A stretch of 37,260 bases of DNA from Cryomorphaceae bacterium (GTDB taxonomy: Bacteria; Bacteroidota; Bacteroidia; Flavobacteriales_D; Crocinitomicaceae): NCBI GenBank assembly GCA_021299335.1, contig JAJTGF010000007.1, positions 1 through 37,260 on the forward strand. The letters run 5' to 3'. Positions 22,609 to 32,075 of the stretch are shown piece after piece (positions within the stretch are counted from its first letter, which is position 1; each line of letters opens with the position of its first letter). Under the pieces are notes generated by a model. It was not told where the DNA came from and made no database searches. It saw nothing but the letters and a program-made list of their open reading frames with translations. The position numbers and the translations under genes are program-made.

Positions 22609-23267
22609 GGTTCTAGCAGTGCATGGAGTATTTTTAAATCAATCTGGCTTGTGATTTTAATGTTTTCTTCATTGCTCAACACCAACAATGGACCAATGCC
22701 AATTTCCTCAACAACACTTGCGTCATCTGTAAAATGTGCTTGATAACCTCGCTCATAGGCTTTCTGAAGAATACTTGCTTCGAAACATTGAGGGGTGTGC
22801 ACGAGATAATGTAAAGATCTATCTACACTTTCAGAATTTTCTAGTGTTCCCATCCGTAGTGAATCTTTTAGGGGCAGAACAGGAACCACTGCTTTTGAAG
22901 TTTTCAAGCCTTCAAAGCAACGTGCAATTGTTTCCAGACTTACAAGTGGCCTCACACCGTCATGAATGGCAATTTGATCACCATTGCAAATAGCCAATGC
23001 ATTTTGAATGGAATGAAATCTTTCGGTTCCACCATCCACCAACTCGTGTGGAATACGGATATTAAATCGTACTAAAAGTTCTTTCCAGTAGATCACCCAA
23101 TCTTTTGGGAGTGTCACGATGAGTTGTGCAGTGGGGTCGAAGTCAAAAAAACGTTCGAGCGTATGGATCAGAACAGGCTTAGCACCGAGCAGCAAAAATT
23201 GTTTGGGCAGTTCGCCACCCATGCGCTTACCAATGCCTCCTGCTGTAATGATGATGCTTTTTTTCAT
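22605..23267 (-). CDS. ispD: 2-C-methyl-D-erythritol 4-phosphate cytidylyltransferase
   Basis: 220 residues. It couples CTP and MEP in the non-mevalonate isoprenoid pathway, which supplies quinones and carotenoids. Signatures: ITAGGIGKRMGGELPKQF (7-24, nucleotide loop), GGTERFHSIQNAL, IAIHDGVRPLVS, HTPQCFEASIL and FTDDASVVEEIG. A -7 box (23275-23282) lies only 7 nt before the ATG, so the transcript may be almost leaderless. Confidence 0.94.
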   Translation of the reverse strand: MKKSIIITAGGIGKRMGGELPKQFLLLGAKPVLIHTLERFFDFDPTAQLIVTLPKDWVIYWKELLVRFNIRIPHELVDGGTERFHSIQNALAICNGDQIAIHDGVRPLVSLETIARCFEGLKTSKAVVPVLPLKDSLRMGTLENSESVDRSLHYLVHTPQCFEASILQKAYERGYQAHFTDDASVVEEIGIGPLLVLSNEENIKITSQIDLKILHALLEP

Positions 23268-23274
23268 TGTTGTT

Positions 23275-23282
23275 CAAAGATA
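23275..23282 (-). promoter_or_regulatory. -7 box of ispD
   Basis: TATCTTTG on the minus strand matches TAnnTTTG. The distance from the box to the ispD ATG (23267) is 7 nt, so the RNA would begin at or within a few bases of the start codon. Confidence 0.5.
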
Positions 23283-23288
23283 GCTAAT

Positions 23289-24194
23289 CTATGCTTTGTT
23301 CATGGCGAGCAACTTGATCTTAGCAGTATGCAGCGTTACTTCAAAACTTTGTCCGCTGATGTATTCGCCATCTGTTTCTGCGTGCAGTACACCTTCCAAA
23401 GATTGCAATTGAAGGGGCGTTGACACTTCAAGATAATGTGCCTCCGGATGCTTGATTTTTTTGCCCCGCTTTACTTTGACCACATTCTTGAGGTAGTCGA
23501 ATAACGAAACCTTGCCCAACAGGGTGAGTTTAAGTTGGCCGTCATCTATTTTTGCACCTGGATGGATATGCAAGCCGTCTCCAAAAATACTGCCATTGCA
23601 AAAAGCAGCAAGCAGCAGCTCTCCTTCATAACGGAAGTCCGCAGCAGTCATTTGAACCAACGGCCTTTTATATTTCAGAAAGGTCTTGACAATGGCCAGA
23701 CCATAAGAGAAATTCGTGCCAAAACGTTTGCGGAAGTTTTGTAATTCAATCACGACCGCTCCGCCAAATCCAACATCCGTTATATTGGCAAAATAGCGTT
23801 TTTCATGGGGGGTTTCGATCAAGCCGACATCAATTGTCCGAAAAGCGCCAAGGCCGATACTTTCTAAAAAATCGAATGCTTTATTCAAGCCTGCAGATCT
23901 GAAAAAATCGTTGCCCGTACCGTTTGGAACAATACCTATAATTGGTTGAAAAGCTTGGTCAGGATGTGTGCAGACAGCATTCAAAAGCACGTTAAAAGTT
24001 CCATCGCCACCAACGCCAATCAGGTGAGTGCAATTGGAATCAAGCGCATGAATAAATGAAAGCGCTTCCGCCGAATCGGAACTTTTGAAAAGATAAAAGT
24101 TAGCGCCGAATTTTTCTTTTAAAGCGGCAAGGATATGCCGGTTTTTCGACGTGATTTTTTTGTTTCCGTTGGTGATGCAGTAGATAAGCGGCAT
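23289..24194 (-). CDS. Diacylglycerol kinase family lipid kinase
   Basis: 301 residues of the DAGK catalytic family (YegS/DgkB-like). The ATP-binding GVGGDGTFNVLLNAV lies at 60-74, followed by IGIVPNGTGNDFFRSAG and a C-terminal beta-domain with FCNGSIFGDGLHIHPGAKIDDG, which holds the GDGL... metal-site region. It phosphorylates a lipid alcohol; the substrate is not shown. It lies 21 bp after the type-B sorting-domain gene and 21 bp before ispD, but ispD has its own promoter. Confidence 0.9.
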   Translation of the reverse strand: MPLIYCITNGNKKITSKNRHILAALKEKFGANFYLFKSSDSAEALSFIHALDSNCTHLIGVGGDGTFNVLLNAVCTHPDQAFQPIIGIVPNGTGNDFFRSAGLNKAFDFLESIGLGAFRTIDVGLIETPHEKRYFANITDVGFGGAVVIELQNFRKRFGTNFSYGLAIVKTFLKYKRPLVQMTAADFRYEGELLLAAFCNGSIFGDGLHIHPGAKIDDGQLKLTLLGKVSLFDYLKNVVKVKRGKKIKHPEAHYLEVSTPLQLQSLEGVLHAETDGEYISGQSFEVTLHTAKIKLLAMNKA

Positions 24195-24215
24195 CTGCCA
24201 ATTTACGCAATAATT

Positions 24216-25049
24216 TTAGTACTGAATTTGTAAGTTGCTAGATTGCTGCCATTTTTGGCCATCGATCACTGCGGATACGAAGTAAATGTAGTTTCCGCGC
24301 GGAAGTTTCTCTTCGCCTAGATCTGTGCCATTCCAGCTGAATTCAGGATCGCTGCTTTTAAAAACCACCTTGTTTTGAGCGTCGAGCACCACAATGCTGA
24401 AATCTTGCACTTCTGCCCGATCCCAATTGATTTGTAAGGCTTCGTTTTGTCCGTCTCCATTCGGAGTAAAAATATTGGGCAATGAGATTGGCGTTGTCTT
24501 TTTTGCTTGCGCTTCTTGTATTGGTGCAATTTGAGAAGGCGTAGCAATTTGTTGAACTAATTGGCCTTGAGTTGGATTTACAACTGGAACATTTTGCGGT
24601 TCGATCGCTGATGTGAATGCTTGCACTTCCGCATTAGTTCCCGAATAAGGTTGCGCGTCAAAATCAGGAATTCCAAATTCAGTGTCATCAATTATAGGAA
24701 AACATCCGATCGGCAAAGGATCATAGTGCAAAGTTTGGATAGATGGTTTTGTTGATTTTGTAATGATGATTTCTTTACTTTCTATTGGCTTTTTTGCTTC
24801 TTGTAGCGTTTTTCCCTCTTGCTTTTTAGGCGCAGGTTTGTCTTGCTCCAATGATAAATAAACAGCACCTGCAACTACAGCACTTGCTGCCACACCAATA
24901 AGTGTTTTAGCTAAAAGCCCAAGCCCCGTTTTGGCAGCGCCTGTACCTATAGATGACGAAATAGAAGACCATAATGCTGGGTCTAACTGGACTTGGTGGT
25001 CCTGGAGGCCTTTGGCAAATAGTTCTTTTATTTGGTCTTTTTCAGTCAT
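24216..25049 (-). CDS. Membrane protein with C-terminal gliding-motility (T9SS type B) domain, adjacent to ECF sigma
   Basis: 277 residues. The N-terminal 40 residues (MTEKDQIKELFAKGLQDHQV) are soluble. A hydrophobic segment at about 43-67 is a membrane anchor. A Pro/Lys/Gln-rich periplasmic linker (about 70-190) follows, then a type B C-terminal domain: ISLPNIFTPNGDGQNEAL, WNGTDLGEEKLPRGNYIYFV. There is no cleavable signal peptide. The start is 1 nt after the sigma factor stop, so it occupies the anti-sigma position; the N-terminal region may hold the sigma factor. That role is inferred from position only. Confidence 0.8.
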   Translation of the reverse strand: MTEKDQIKELFAKGLQDHQVQLDPALWSSISSSIGTGAAKTGLGLLAKTLIGVAASAVVAGAVYLSLEQDKPAPKKQEGKTLQEAKKPIESKEIIITKSTKPSIQTLHYDPLPIGCFPIIDDTEFGIPDFDAQPYSGTNAEVQAFTSAIEPQNVPVVNPTQGQLVQQIATPSQIAPIQEAQAKKTTPISLPNIFTPNGDGQNEALQINWDRAEVQDFSIVVLDAQNKVVFKSSDPEFSWNGTDLGEEKLPRGNYIYFVSAVIDGQKWQQSSNLQIQY

Positions 25050-25050
25050 A

Positions 25051-25578
25051 TTAATCTATGTTTTCAATGCGTTCTTTCAAATAGGCCCTTGCGCGCAAGT
25101 ATTGTGTTTTGGAAGTGCTTTCAGAAATGCTCAGTTGTTGCGCAATTTCTTGGTGAGAGAATCCTTCGATGGCAAAAAGGTTGAAGACAGTACGGTAGCC
25201 ATCTGGCAGCGCCTGAACAAGTTTGAGCAGGTCGTCGGCCATGAGTTTTTCGGCGCTGTAGTCTTGGTGTGCCAACTTGTGCGAGACATCGTCTAAGGAG
25301 ACGTCAGTGAGTAATTTCTTGTCTTTGCGCAGTTGGTCAAGGCAAGTATTGACCGCAATTCTTTTGAGCCAACCTTCAAAAGCACCCTCCGATTTGTAAT
25401 TGCCGATATGGGCAAAAATTTTGACGAAGGTATCTTGCAAGACGTCTTGTGCGCGCATTTGGTCTTTTAAATAACGCAAACACACGACGTAAAGCTTGGG
25501 GGCATAGATGTCAAATAACGCTTTTTGAGCCTTCGGACGAGCAGCAATACAACCTTGTATGAGTTCTTGTTCATCCAT
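25051..25578 (-). CDS. ECF-type RNA polymerase sigma factor
   Basis: 175 residues from ATG 25578. Region 2 includes ALFDIYAPKLYVVCLRYLKD and AQDVLQDTFVKIFAHIGNY, with the following GWLKRIAVNTCLDQLRK. Region 4 is LPDGYRTVFNLFAIEGFSHQ, then EIAQQLSISESTSKTQYLRA. It directs RNA polymerase to a small regulon, probably controlled by the membrane protein encoded next. ATG 25590 is also possible (4 more residues). It diverges from the thioredoxin-like gene at 25682. Confidence 0.92.
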   Translation of the reverse strand: MDEQELIQGCIAARPKAQKALFDIYAPKLYVVCLRYLKDQMRAQDVLQDTFVKIFAHIGNYKSEGAFEGWLKRIAVNTCLDQLRKDKKLLTDVSLDDVSHKLAHQDYSAEKLMADDLLKLVQALPDGYRTVFNLFAIEGFSHQEIAQQLSISESTSKTQYLRARAYLKERIENID

Positions 25579-25681
25579 GACTCTTAGCACTGACGTTTAT
25601 TATTTTGAAAAAGTTGCATGCGCAAAGCAAGATAGTTTATTTCTTTTAATTTAGTGGTTCAACCTAATGTCGATTTAAGCC

Positions 25682-26905
25682 ATGAGATTCTTTATTTATA
25701 TAATTGTCATCCTATTCCATGCAAATTTCCTTTTTGCCCAAAACGCAACAACGCTGCCTTTTATTGCAGAAATACAACTCAATGACCGCTTGCAAATTCA
25801 AGTAATTGTTGCTCTAGCCGAAAAAAATCCAAATTCACCGATTACCATTGTAAATGGTAAAGAAGTGTATCAGTTGTCCGTAAAAAAAAGGATAGGAGAC
25901 ACCATCGTTTATCAATTCCCTGCACAAGATGCCGAATGGCGAGTTGCTTTTGAAAAGGATTTTTCTGAGGCCAGAGGTTGGTGGATCAACTACAATAAAA
26001 AAGTTCCGGTTCGCTATCCTGTTCACTTGTACATGACGCTTTCTGAAATGATTCCAAAACCTGATACCATCTTTCCGGAATTATTCGGTAGATGGAAAGT
26101 AGTGTTTGAGCCCGGAACGCCAAATGAAGAATTGTTGGTCGGTGTATTTCAGCAAGAAATGAATGGGCGCATTTTCGGAAGTTTTTTAAGCGAAACCGGA
26201 GATTACCGGTATTTGCATGGTTATGCCGCAAATGGAAAATTGCATTTACAGACGTATACTGGCTATTGGGCCTTTGTGGTGGAGGCAGATTTAAATGGCA
26301 GCAATGAAATGACCGGGGTGTTCTACAGTGGAGGAAAATCAAGCACCTCTTTCAAGGCAACTAGAGATGAAACCGTTCAATTAAGAAATGAGGCAGAACT
26401 CACTTATTTGATCAAAAGAGATGAAAGGGTAGTGCTCAATAATTTGATTAAACTCAATGGTAGAAAGACCAATCTTGATTTTTCAAAAAAAGGACAAGTA
26501 ACCCTGATTCAAATAATGGGAACATGGTGTCCGAATTGCATAGATGAAACGAATCTTTTAAGGGCACTAAAAGAAACCTACGGACCAAAGGGTTTAGAAA
26601 TTATAGCGCTGGGCTTTGAAGTAGGTGCCGATTCTAAAAAGCAAAGAAGTCGTTTAAAGAAATTTGCCAAGGACTTACAGGTCAATTACCCAGTTTATTT
26701 GGCAGGGACTTCCAGCAAAGAAGCCGCGGCAGCCTATTTTCCAATGTTGAATGGCATCATGAGTTTTCCGACCTCGATTTTAGTTGACCGACAAGGAAAA
26801 ATAATCGCCATACATACTGGCTTTAGTGGCCCAGCGACTGGAACAGCTTATACAGAACTCGTAGAGAAATTCAAGCAAGAAATAGAAGGCGCGCTTAATG
26901 AATAA
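25682..26905 (+). CDS. Exported TlpA-like thiol-disulfide oxidoreductase
   Basis: 407 residues. Signal peptide 1-20 (MRFFIYIIVILFHANFLFAQ). The N-terminal half (about 25-240) is a beta-rich domain common in Bacteroidota TlpA-like proteins. The thioredoxin fold runs from about 250 to the end, with the redox motif CPNC (283-286) in MGTWCPNCIDE and the cis-proline in SFPTSIL (Pro363). It probably acts in the periplasm. It is convergent with mreB; the stops are only 4 bp apart. Confidence 0.88.
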   Translation: MRFFIYIIVILFHANFLFAQNATTLPFIAEIQLNDRLQIQVIVALAEKNPNSPITIVNGKEVYQLSVKKRIGDTIVYQFPAQDAEWRVAFEKDFSEARGWWINYNKKVPVRYPVHLYMTLSEMIPKPDTIFPELFGRWKVVFEPGTPNEELLVGVFQQEMNGRIFGSFLSETGDYRYLHGYAANGKLHLQTYTGYWAFVVEADLNGSNEMTGVFYSGGKSSTSFKATRDETVQLRNEAELTYLIKRDERVVLNNLIKLNGRKTNLDFSKKGQVTLIQIMGTWCPNCIDETNLLRALKETYGPKGLEIIALGFEVGADSKKQRSRLKKFAKDLQVNYPVYLAGTSSKEAAAAYFPMLNGIMSFPTSILVDRQGKIIAIHTGFSGPATGTAYTELVEKFKQEIEGALNE

Positions 26906-26909
26906 CGGC

Positions 26910-27935
26910 TTATCTGCCCATTAAGAACGGATACTTATCGATATTCTTGAGTGCGATGCTCGTGCCACGTGCCACCGCTCTAAGCGGATCTTCTGCAATG
27001 TGAACAGGTAGTTTTGTTTTGGCAGAAATACGTTTGTCAAGACCGCGAAGCATTGAACCACCCCCTGCTAAATAGATACCTGTTTTGTAGATATCTGCAG
27101 AAAGCTCTGGTGGCGTCATTTCAAGTGCGCTGAGGATCGCTTCTTCAATTTTAGAAATTGTTTTGTCAAGCGCATGTGCCACTTCTTGGTAAGAAACCAT
27201 AATTTCTTTAGGGATACCGGTCATGAGGTCACGACCGCGAACCGCGAAGTCTGCTGGTGGGTTTTCTAGTTCAGGCAAGGCAGCACCCACTTCAATTTTA
27301 ATTTGTTCGGCAGTGCGTTCACCGACCAAGATGTTATGTTGGCGGCGCATGTATTCTTCGATGTCGTTGGTGAAGTCATCGCCGGCAATTCGGATCGATT
27401 TGTCACAGACGATACCACCAAGTGCAATAACGGCAATTTCGGAAGTACCACCGCCTATGTCGATGATCATGTTACCCATTGGTTCTTCTACGTCAATACC
27501 AATACCAATAGCCGCAGCCATTGGTTCGTGGATGAGGTAAACTTCTTTTGCTCCGGCGTGTTCTGCGGAGTCTTGGACAGCGCGTTTTTCAACTTCTGTA
27601 ATCCCAGATGGGATACAAATTACCATGCGGAGAGTAGGGTTAAACAAGCTACGACCTGGATTGATCATTTTGATCATGCCTTTGATCATTTGTTCGGCAC
27701 TCTGGAAGTCGGCAATTACACCATCTTTCAGCGGACGAACCGTCTCGATGAGTTTGTGTGTTTTACCGTGCATTTGTTGTGCCTTTCTTCCGATGGCAAC
27801 CACCTTACCCGTTTGGATATCTTTGGCTACAATTGAAGGTTCGTCGACAACAACTTTGTCGTTCCAGATAATCAGGGTGTTTGCTGTACCGAGGTCAATG
27901 GCAATTTCCTGTGTAAGAAAGTTAAAAAGGCCCAT
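26910..27935 (-). CDS. mreB: Rod shape-determining protein MreB
   Basis: 341 residues, an actin-like ATPase that forms membrane filaments and guides lateral wall synthesis. Signatures: IAIDLGTANTLIIW (12-25, phosphate 1), NMIIDIGGGTSEIAVIALGG (phosphate 2), VYLIHEPMAAAIGIGI and the C-terminal IYLAGGGSMLRGLDKRI. An N-terminal MGLFNFLTQE is typical. It lies 100 bp after purH, as usual in Bacteroidota, but is not followed by mreC; the next gene is convergent. Confidence 0.96.
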   Translation of the reverse strand: MGLFNFLTQEIAIDLGTANTLIIWNDKVVVDEPSIVAKDIQTGKVVAIGRKAQQMHGKTHKLIETVRPLKDGVIADFQSAEQMIKGMIKMINPGRSLFNPTLRMVICIPSGITEVEKRAVQDSAEHAGAKEVYLIHEPMAAAIGIGIDVEEPMGNMIIDIGGGTSEIAVIALGGIVCDKSIRIAGDDFTNDIEEYMRRQHNILVGERTAEQIKIEVGAALPELENPPADFAVRGRDLMTGIPKEIMVSYQEVAHALDKTISKIEEAILSALEMTPPELSADIYKTGIYLAGGGSMLRGLDKRISAKTKLPVHIAEDPLRAVARGTSIALKNIDKYPFLMGR

Positions 27936-28035
27936 TTTAAGCGCTTATTGGTTTTTGTAATTTCTTCTTATTCGAAGAATATGTTGAAAGGTTACGTTTA
28001 TAGTGTGGTTTTGTAAAAAACTTTCACTTTATTTT

Positions 28036-29565
28036 TTAATGTTTGAAATGGCGCACTCCTGTGAATACCATTTTCATCTGATTTTCATCACAATAAGTGA
28101 TTGAAAGTTCGTCTTTGACTGAGCCACCTGGTTGAATGACAGCATTGATGCCTTCTAAATGAGCGATTTCTACACAGTCTGGGAAGGGGAAAAATGCATC
28201 GCTGGCCATAGCCGCACCGTTGAGGTCGAAACCAAAGCTCTTTGCTTTGTGAATGGCTTGTTTGAGCGCATCAACGCGCGAAGTTTGACCTGTGCCGCTC
28301 GCGAGAAGCTGGCCGTTTTTAGCCAAAATAATGGTATTGGATTTGGTGTGCTTTACGAGTTTGTTGGCAAACAGGAGGTCTTCTACTTCTTGAGCAGAAG
28401 GAGCAAGTTTGGTTTTCACCTCTAAATTTTCAGCGCTTTCTGTAGCTAAATCGGCATCTTGTACGAGGTAGCCGTTGAGCGCGCTGCGCACAAGTGTTTG
28501 AGGCAAGGCTACGTCGTGTTGAATAAGAATGATGCGGTTCTTTTTGGATTGCAAAAGTTCCAGCGCGTCTTCTTTGTATGACGGCGCAATGAGTACTTCG
28601 CAGAATAATTCATTTACAAGAGCTGCTGTAGCCATATCAATTTCATCATTGGCGATGAGAATTCCCCCAAAAGCACTGACAGGGTCGGCTTCAAGGGCGG
28701 CTTCATAGGCTTCTTTTAGTGTGGGGCGCGTGGCTAATCCACAGGCGTTGTTGTGTTTAAGAATGGCAAAAGTGGGGCCGTCAGTTTTGAATTCTTGCAT
28801 CAGGCGAACAGCTGCATCGACATCAAGTAGGTTGTTGTAAGAAAGTTCTTTGCCATGAAGCTTGGTAAATAGCGCATCGAGATCGCCAAAGAAAACTCCT
28901 TTTTGATGTGGATTTTCGCCATAGCGCAATGGACTTTGCTTCTCCTCGCTAATTTTCAAGTAAGCGCTTTCTTGACTCATGAAATATTGATGGATCATGG
29001 TGTCGTAGTGTGAAGACACATGAAAAGCTTCGGCTGCAAAGGTATGTCTTTGCTCAAGAGTCGTTTGAGCACCCTGTGCGTCTAGAATTTCAGCGAGTTG
29101 GGCATATTGCTTGACACTTGGAATGATGACAACATCGTTGTAGTTTTTAGCCGCCGCTCTGATGAGCGAAATGCCGCCAATATCAATTTTTTCGATGATG
29201 TCTTCGTGTGTAGCTCCTGAAGCTACAGTTTGTTCAAACGGATATAAATCGACGATCACTAAATCGATGGATGCCAAGCCATGGGCTTGCATATGCGCTT
29301 GATCAGGAGCGAAATCGCGGCGATTGAGAATGCCTCCGAAAATAGCAGGGTGCAAAGTTTTCACGCGCCCACCTAAGATTTCTGGAAATGCAGTAACGTC
29401 TTCAACGGCTGTAACAGGTATGCCCATATCGCTTATAAAAGCGAGTGTGCCACCTGTAGATAATATTTCTACGTTATTGGCATGTAGTTTTTCGACGATT
29501 GGAGCTAAGCCATCTTTGAAAAATACGGAAATAAGGGCGCGTTGAATTGGTTTTTGGACTGTCAT
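28036..29565 (-). CDS. purH: Bifunctional AICAR formyltransferase/IMP cyclohydrolase
   Basis: 509 residues. The N-terminal MGS-like cyclohydrolase domain (about 1-145) contains ILSTGGTLAFISDMGIPVTA, GGRVKTLHPAIFGGIL and DLVIVDLYPFEQTVA. The C-terminal transformylase domain has SPLRYGENPHQKGVFFG, FAILKHNNACGLATR and the final FTGVRHFKH. It performs the last two steps to IMP. An exact -7 box lies at 29582-29589. Confidence 0.96.
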   Translation of the reverse strand: MTVQKPIQRALISVFFKDGLAPIVEKLHANNVEILSTGGTLAFISDMGIPVTAVEDVTAFPEILGGRVKTLHPAIFGGILNRRDFAPDQAHMQAHGLASIDLVIVDLYPFEQTVASGATHEDIIEKIDIGGISLIRAAAKNYNDVVIIPSVKQYAQLAEILDAQGAQTTLEQRHTFAAEAFHVSSHYDTMIHQYFMSQESAYLKISEEKQSPLRYGENPHQKGVFFGDLDALFTKLHGKELSYNNLLDVDAAVRLMQEFKTDGPTFAILKHNNACGLATRPTLKEAYEAALEADPVSAFGGILIANDEIDMATAALVNELFCEVLIAPSYKEDALELLQSKKNRIILIQHDVALPQTLVRSALNGYLVQDADLATESAENLEVKTKLAPSAQEVEDLLFANKLVKHTKSNTIILAKNGQLLASGTGQTSRVDALKQAIHKAKSFGFDLNGAAMASDAFFPFPDCVEIAHLEGINAVIQPGGSVKDELSITYCDENQMKMVFTGVRHFKH

Positions 29566-29581
29566 GATATTCAGGAAAGTG

Positions 29582-29589
29582 CAAAGGTA
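29582..29589 (-). promoter_or_regulatory. -7 box of purH
   Basis: TACCTTTG on the minus strand matches TAnnTTTG and lies 16 bases before the purH ATG (29565), just past the nrdA terminator. Confidence 0.5.
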
Positions 29590-29601
29590 AGTGGTATAAT
29601 T

Positions 29602-29630
29602 AAAAAGGCCCGCAAATTGCGAGCCTTTTT
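29602..29630 (-). terminator. Intrinsic terminator after nrdBA
   Basis: AAAAAGGC (29602-29609) pairs with GCCTTTTT (29623-29630), and CGCA pairs with TGCG around an AAT loop, with one C/A mismatch. The minus strand ends in five T. It separates nrdBA from purH. Confidence 0.88.
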
Positions 29631-29684
29631 GTAATATCTATCGTGAGAAATCTAGCCAAGAGAATTAACCGGCTACCGCCGCTT

Positions 29685-32045
29685 CTATCCGGAACACATT
29701 TCACAACCCTCTGGGTCGTCTAATGAACAAGCGATGGCTGCTTGTTGGTCTTCGATTGCTTGAGCCTTAGGTTCTTCGACGACTGTTTTATCGACAGTAA
29801 ATTTAATGGCATCTGTTGCTGCTTTGGTACGAAGGTAATACATACCTGTTTTGAGGCCTTTTTCCCAACCGTAGAAGTGCATGGAGGTCAGTTTGCCGAA
29901 GTTGGCATTTTCCATGAAGATGTTGAGAGATTGGCTCTGACAGATGTAAGCTCCGCGGTCGGCAGCTTGCTCAATGATTGCTTTTTGAGAGATTTCCCAT
30001 GCAGTTTTGTAGAGGTCTTTGAGGTGCTGTGGGATTTCTTGGATGTTTTGGATAGATCCGTTTGCAGCCATGATTTTTTGACGCATGTCTTTGTTCCAAA
30101 GGCCTTCTTTGACGAGGTCTTTGAGTAGGTGTTTGTTGACGATGATGAATTCGCCAGACAATACGCGACGCGTGTAGATATTGGAAGTGTAAGGTTCAAA
30201 ACACTCGTTGTTACCGAGAATTTGAGCTGTAGAGGCTGTTGGCATTGGCGCAAGTAAAAGTGAATTGCGCACACCGTGTTTTTTAACTTCTTCTTTGAGG
30301 ACATCCCATTCCCAACGGCTGGTTGGCGTAACGCCCCACATGTCAAATTGGAAGATTCCTTTTGATACAGGTGATCCTTTGATGGTTTCATAAGGGCCAT
30401 CTACTTTGGCGAGGTCTTTAGACGCCGTCATGGAAGCAAAATAGATGGTTTCAAATACTTCGCGGTTCAAAGCACGTGCTTCTTCAGACTCGAACGGATA
30501 ACCAAGCATGATGAAGGCATCGGCTAAACCTTGAACGCCTAATCCGATCGGACGGTGACGCATATTGGAATTGCGGGCTTCTTCTACTGGATAGAAGTTG
30601 TTGTCGATGATGCGGTTGAGGTTGAGCGTTGCTTGATAAGTAACTTCGAAGAGTTTGTCGTGGTCAAAGGCGCCTTCTTCTGTAACAAATTTAGGAAGTG
30701 CTAATGAGGCAAGGTTACAAACCGCGACTTCGTCAGGCGCTGTGTATTCGATGATCTCTGTACATAAGTTTGAAGACTTAATAGTGCCGAGATTTTGCTG
30801 ATTTGATTTGGAGTTAGCCGCATCTTTGTAAAGCATGTAAGGCGTACCGGTTTCGATTTGTGATTCGAGGATTTTGAACCAGAGGTCTTGTGCTTTGATC
30901 GTTTTACGACCTTTTCCTTCTTGCTCGTATTTGGTGTAGAGCTTTTCAAAGGCGGCACTGTGAGAATCTGAAAGACCAGGACATTCGTGCGGACACATGA
31001 GGGTCCAGTCGCCGTTTTCTTTAACGCGCTTCATGAATAAATCTGGAATCCAGAGGGCATAGAAGAGGTCGCGAGCGCGTTGTTCTTCTTTACCGTGGTT
31101 TTTCTTGAGATCGAGGAAATCAAAGACATCTGCATGCCATGGCTCGATGTAAATAGCAAATGAACCTTTTCTTTTACCTCCACCTTGATCGACATAACGA
31201 GCGGTGTCGTTGAACACACGAAGCATGGGCACAATACCGTTAGATGCGCCGTTTGTGCCTTTGATGTATGAACCCGTTGCGCGGATGTCGTGGATAGACA
31301 AACCAATACCACCAGCAGATTGCGAAATTTGAGCGCAAGACTTCAGTGTATCGTAGATGCCGCTGATGCTATCTTCTTTCATGGTGAGCAAGAAACAAGA
31401 AGACATTTGCGGTTTGGGTGTACCGGAATTAAAGAGTGTAGGTGTGGCATGTGTAAACCAACCTTCTGACATCAGGTTATAGGTTTTGATGGCAGCTTGG
31501 ATATCATCTTTGTGAATACCCACAGCAACGCGCATCAGCATTTGTTGCGGACGTTCTGCAATTTTGCCATTCAAGCGCATGAGGTAGGAGCGTGTCAAGG
31601 TCTTGAAGCCAAAGTAGTCGTAGCGGAAGTCACGGTCATAGATGATGCTGGAGTCGAGCACTTCTTTGTTGGCCATGATGATTTGATAGACGTCGTCTGC
31701 TAGGAGCGCAGCAGATTCGTTCGTCTTGGAATCAACGTAGTGGTAAAGATCGTGCATGACTTCAGAAAAAGTCTTTTTGGTCTCTTTGTGTAAGTTAGAT
31801 ACAGCGATGCGAGAGGCTAATAATGCGTAGTCTGGGTGATCAATAGTTTTGGCAGCGGCAACTTCAGCGGCGAGGTTATCGAGTTCGGTTGTGCTGACAC
31901 CATCAAAAAGCCCTTCGATGACCTTCATGGCAACGGCTTCTGGCGATACGAGTGGGTCTAGGCCATAACACATCTTGACGATGCGGGCCGTAATTTTATC
32001 AAATTTGACGGCCTCTTTTTTTCCGTCTCTTTTTACAACGTACAT
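29685..32045 (-). CDS. nrdA: Ribonucleoside-diphosphate reductase, alpha subunit (class Ia)
   Basis: 786 residues. An ATP-cone allosteric domain occupies about 1-90 ([20 protein letters not shown]). The catalytic barrel contains [15 protein letters not shown] (active-site Cys), ESSNLCTEI-like [20 protein letters not shown] and [20 protein letters not shown]. The C-terminal redox pair is in GCEMCSG at the very end. It reduces ribonucleotides with the beta subunit. It follows nrdB by 30 bp and precedes a terminator. Confidence 0.96.
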   Translation of the reverse strand: MYVVKRDGKKEAVKFDKITARIVKMCYGLDPLVSPEAVAMKVIEGLFDGVSTTELDNLAAEVAAAKTIDHPDYALLASRIAVSNLHKETKKTFSEVMHDLYHYVDSKTNESAALLADDVYQIIMANKEVLDSSIIYDRDFRYDYFGFKTLTRSYLMRLNGKIAERPQQMLMRVAVGIHKDDIQAAIKTYNLMSEGWFTHATPTLFNSGTPKPQMSSCFLLTMKEDSISGIYDTLKSCAQISQSAGGIGLSIHDIRATGSYIKGTNGASNGIVPMLRVFNDTARYVDQGGGKRKGSFAIYIEPWHADVFDFLDLKKNHGKEEQRARDLFYALWIPDLFMKRVKENGDWTLMCPHECPGLSDSHSAAFEKLYTKYEQEGKGRKTIKAQDLWFKILESQIETGTPYMLYKDAANSKSNQQNLGTIKSSNLCTEIIEYTAPDEVAVCNLASLALPKFVTEEGAFDHDKLFEVTYQATLNLNRIIDNNFYPVEEARNSNMRHRPIGLGVQGLADAFIMLGYPFESEEARALNREVFETIYFASMTASKDLAKVDGPYETIKGSPVSKGIFQFDMWGVTPTSRWEWDVLKEEVKKHGVRNSLLLAPMPTASTAQILGNNECFEPYTSNIYTRRVLSGEFIIVNKHLLKDLVKEGLWNKDMRQKIMAANGSIQNIQEIPQHLKDLYKTAWEISQKAIIEQAADRGAYICQSQSLNIFMENANFGKLTSMHFYGWEKGLKTGMYYLRTKAATDAIKFTVDKTVVEEPKAQAIEDQQAAIACSLDDPEGCEMCSG

Positions 32046-32075
32046 ATGCTCCTTATATTAATAGTGTTAGTTAGG

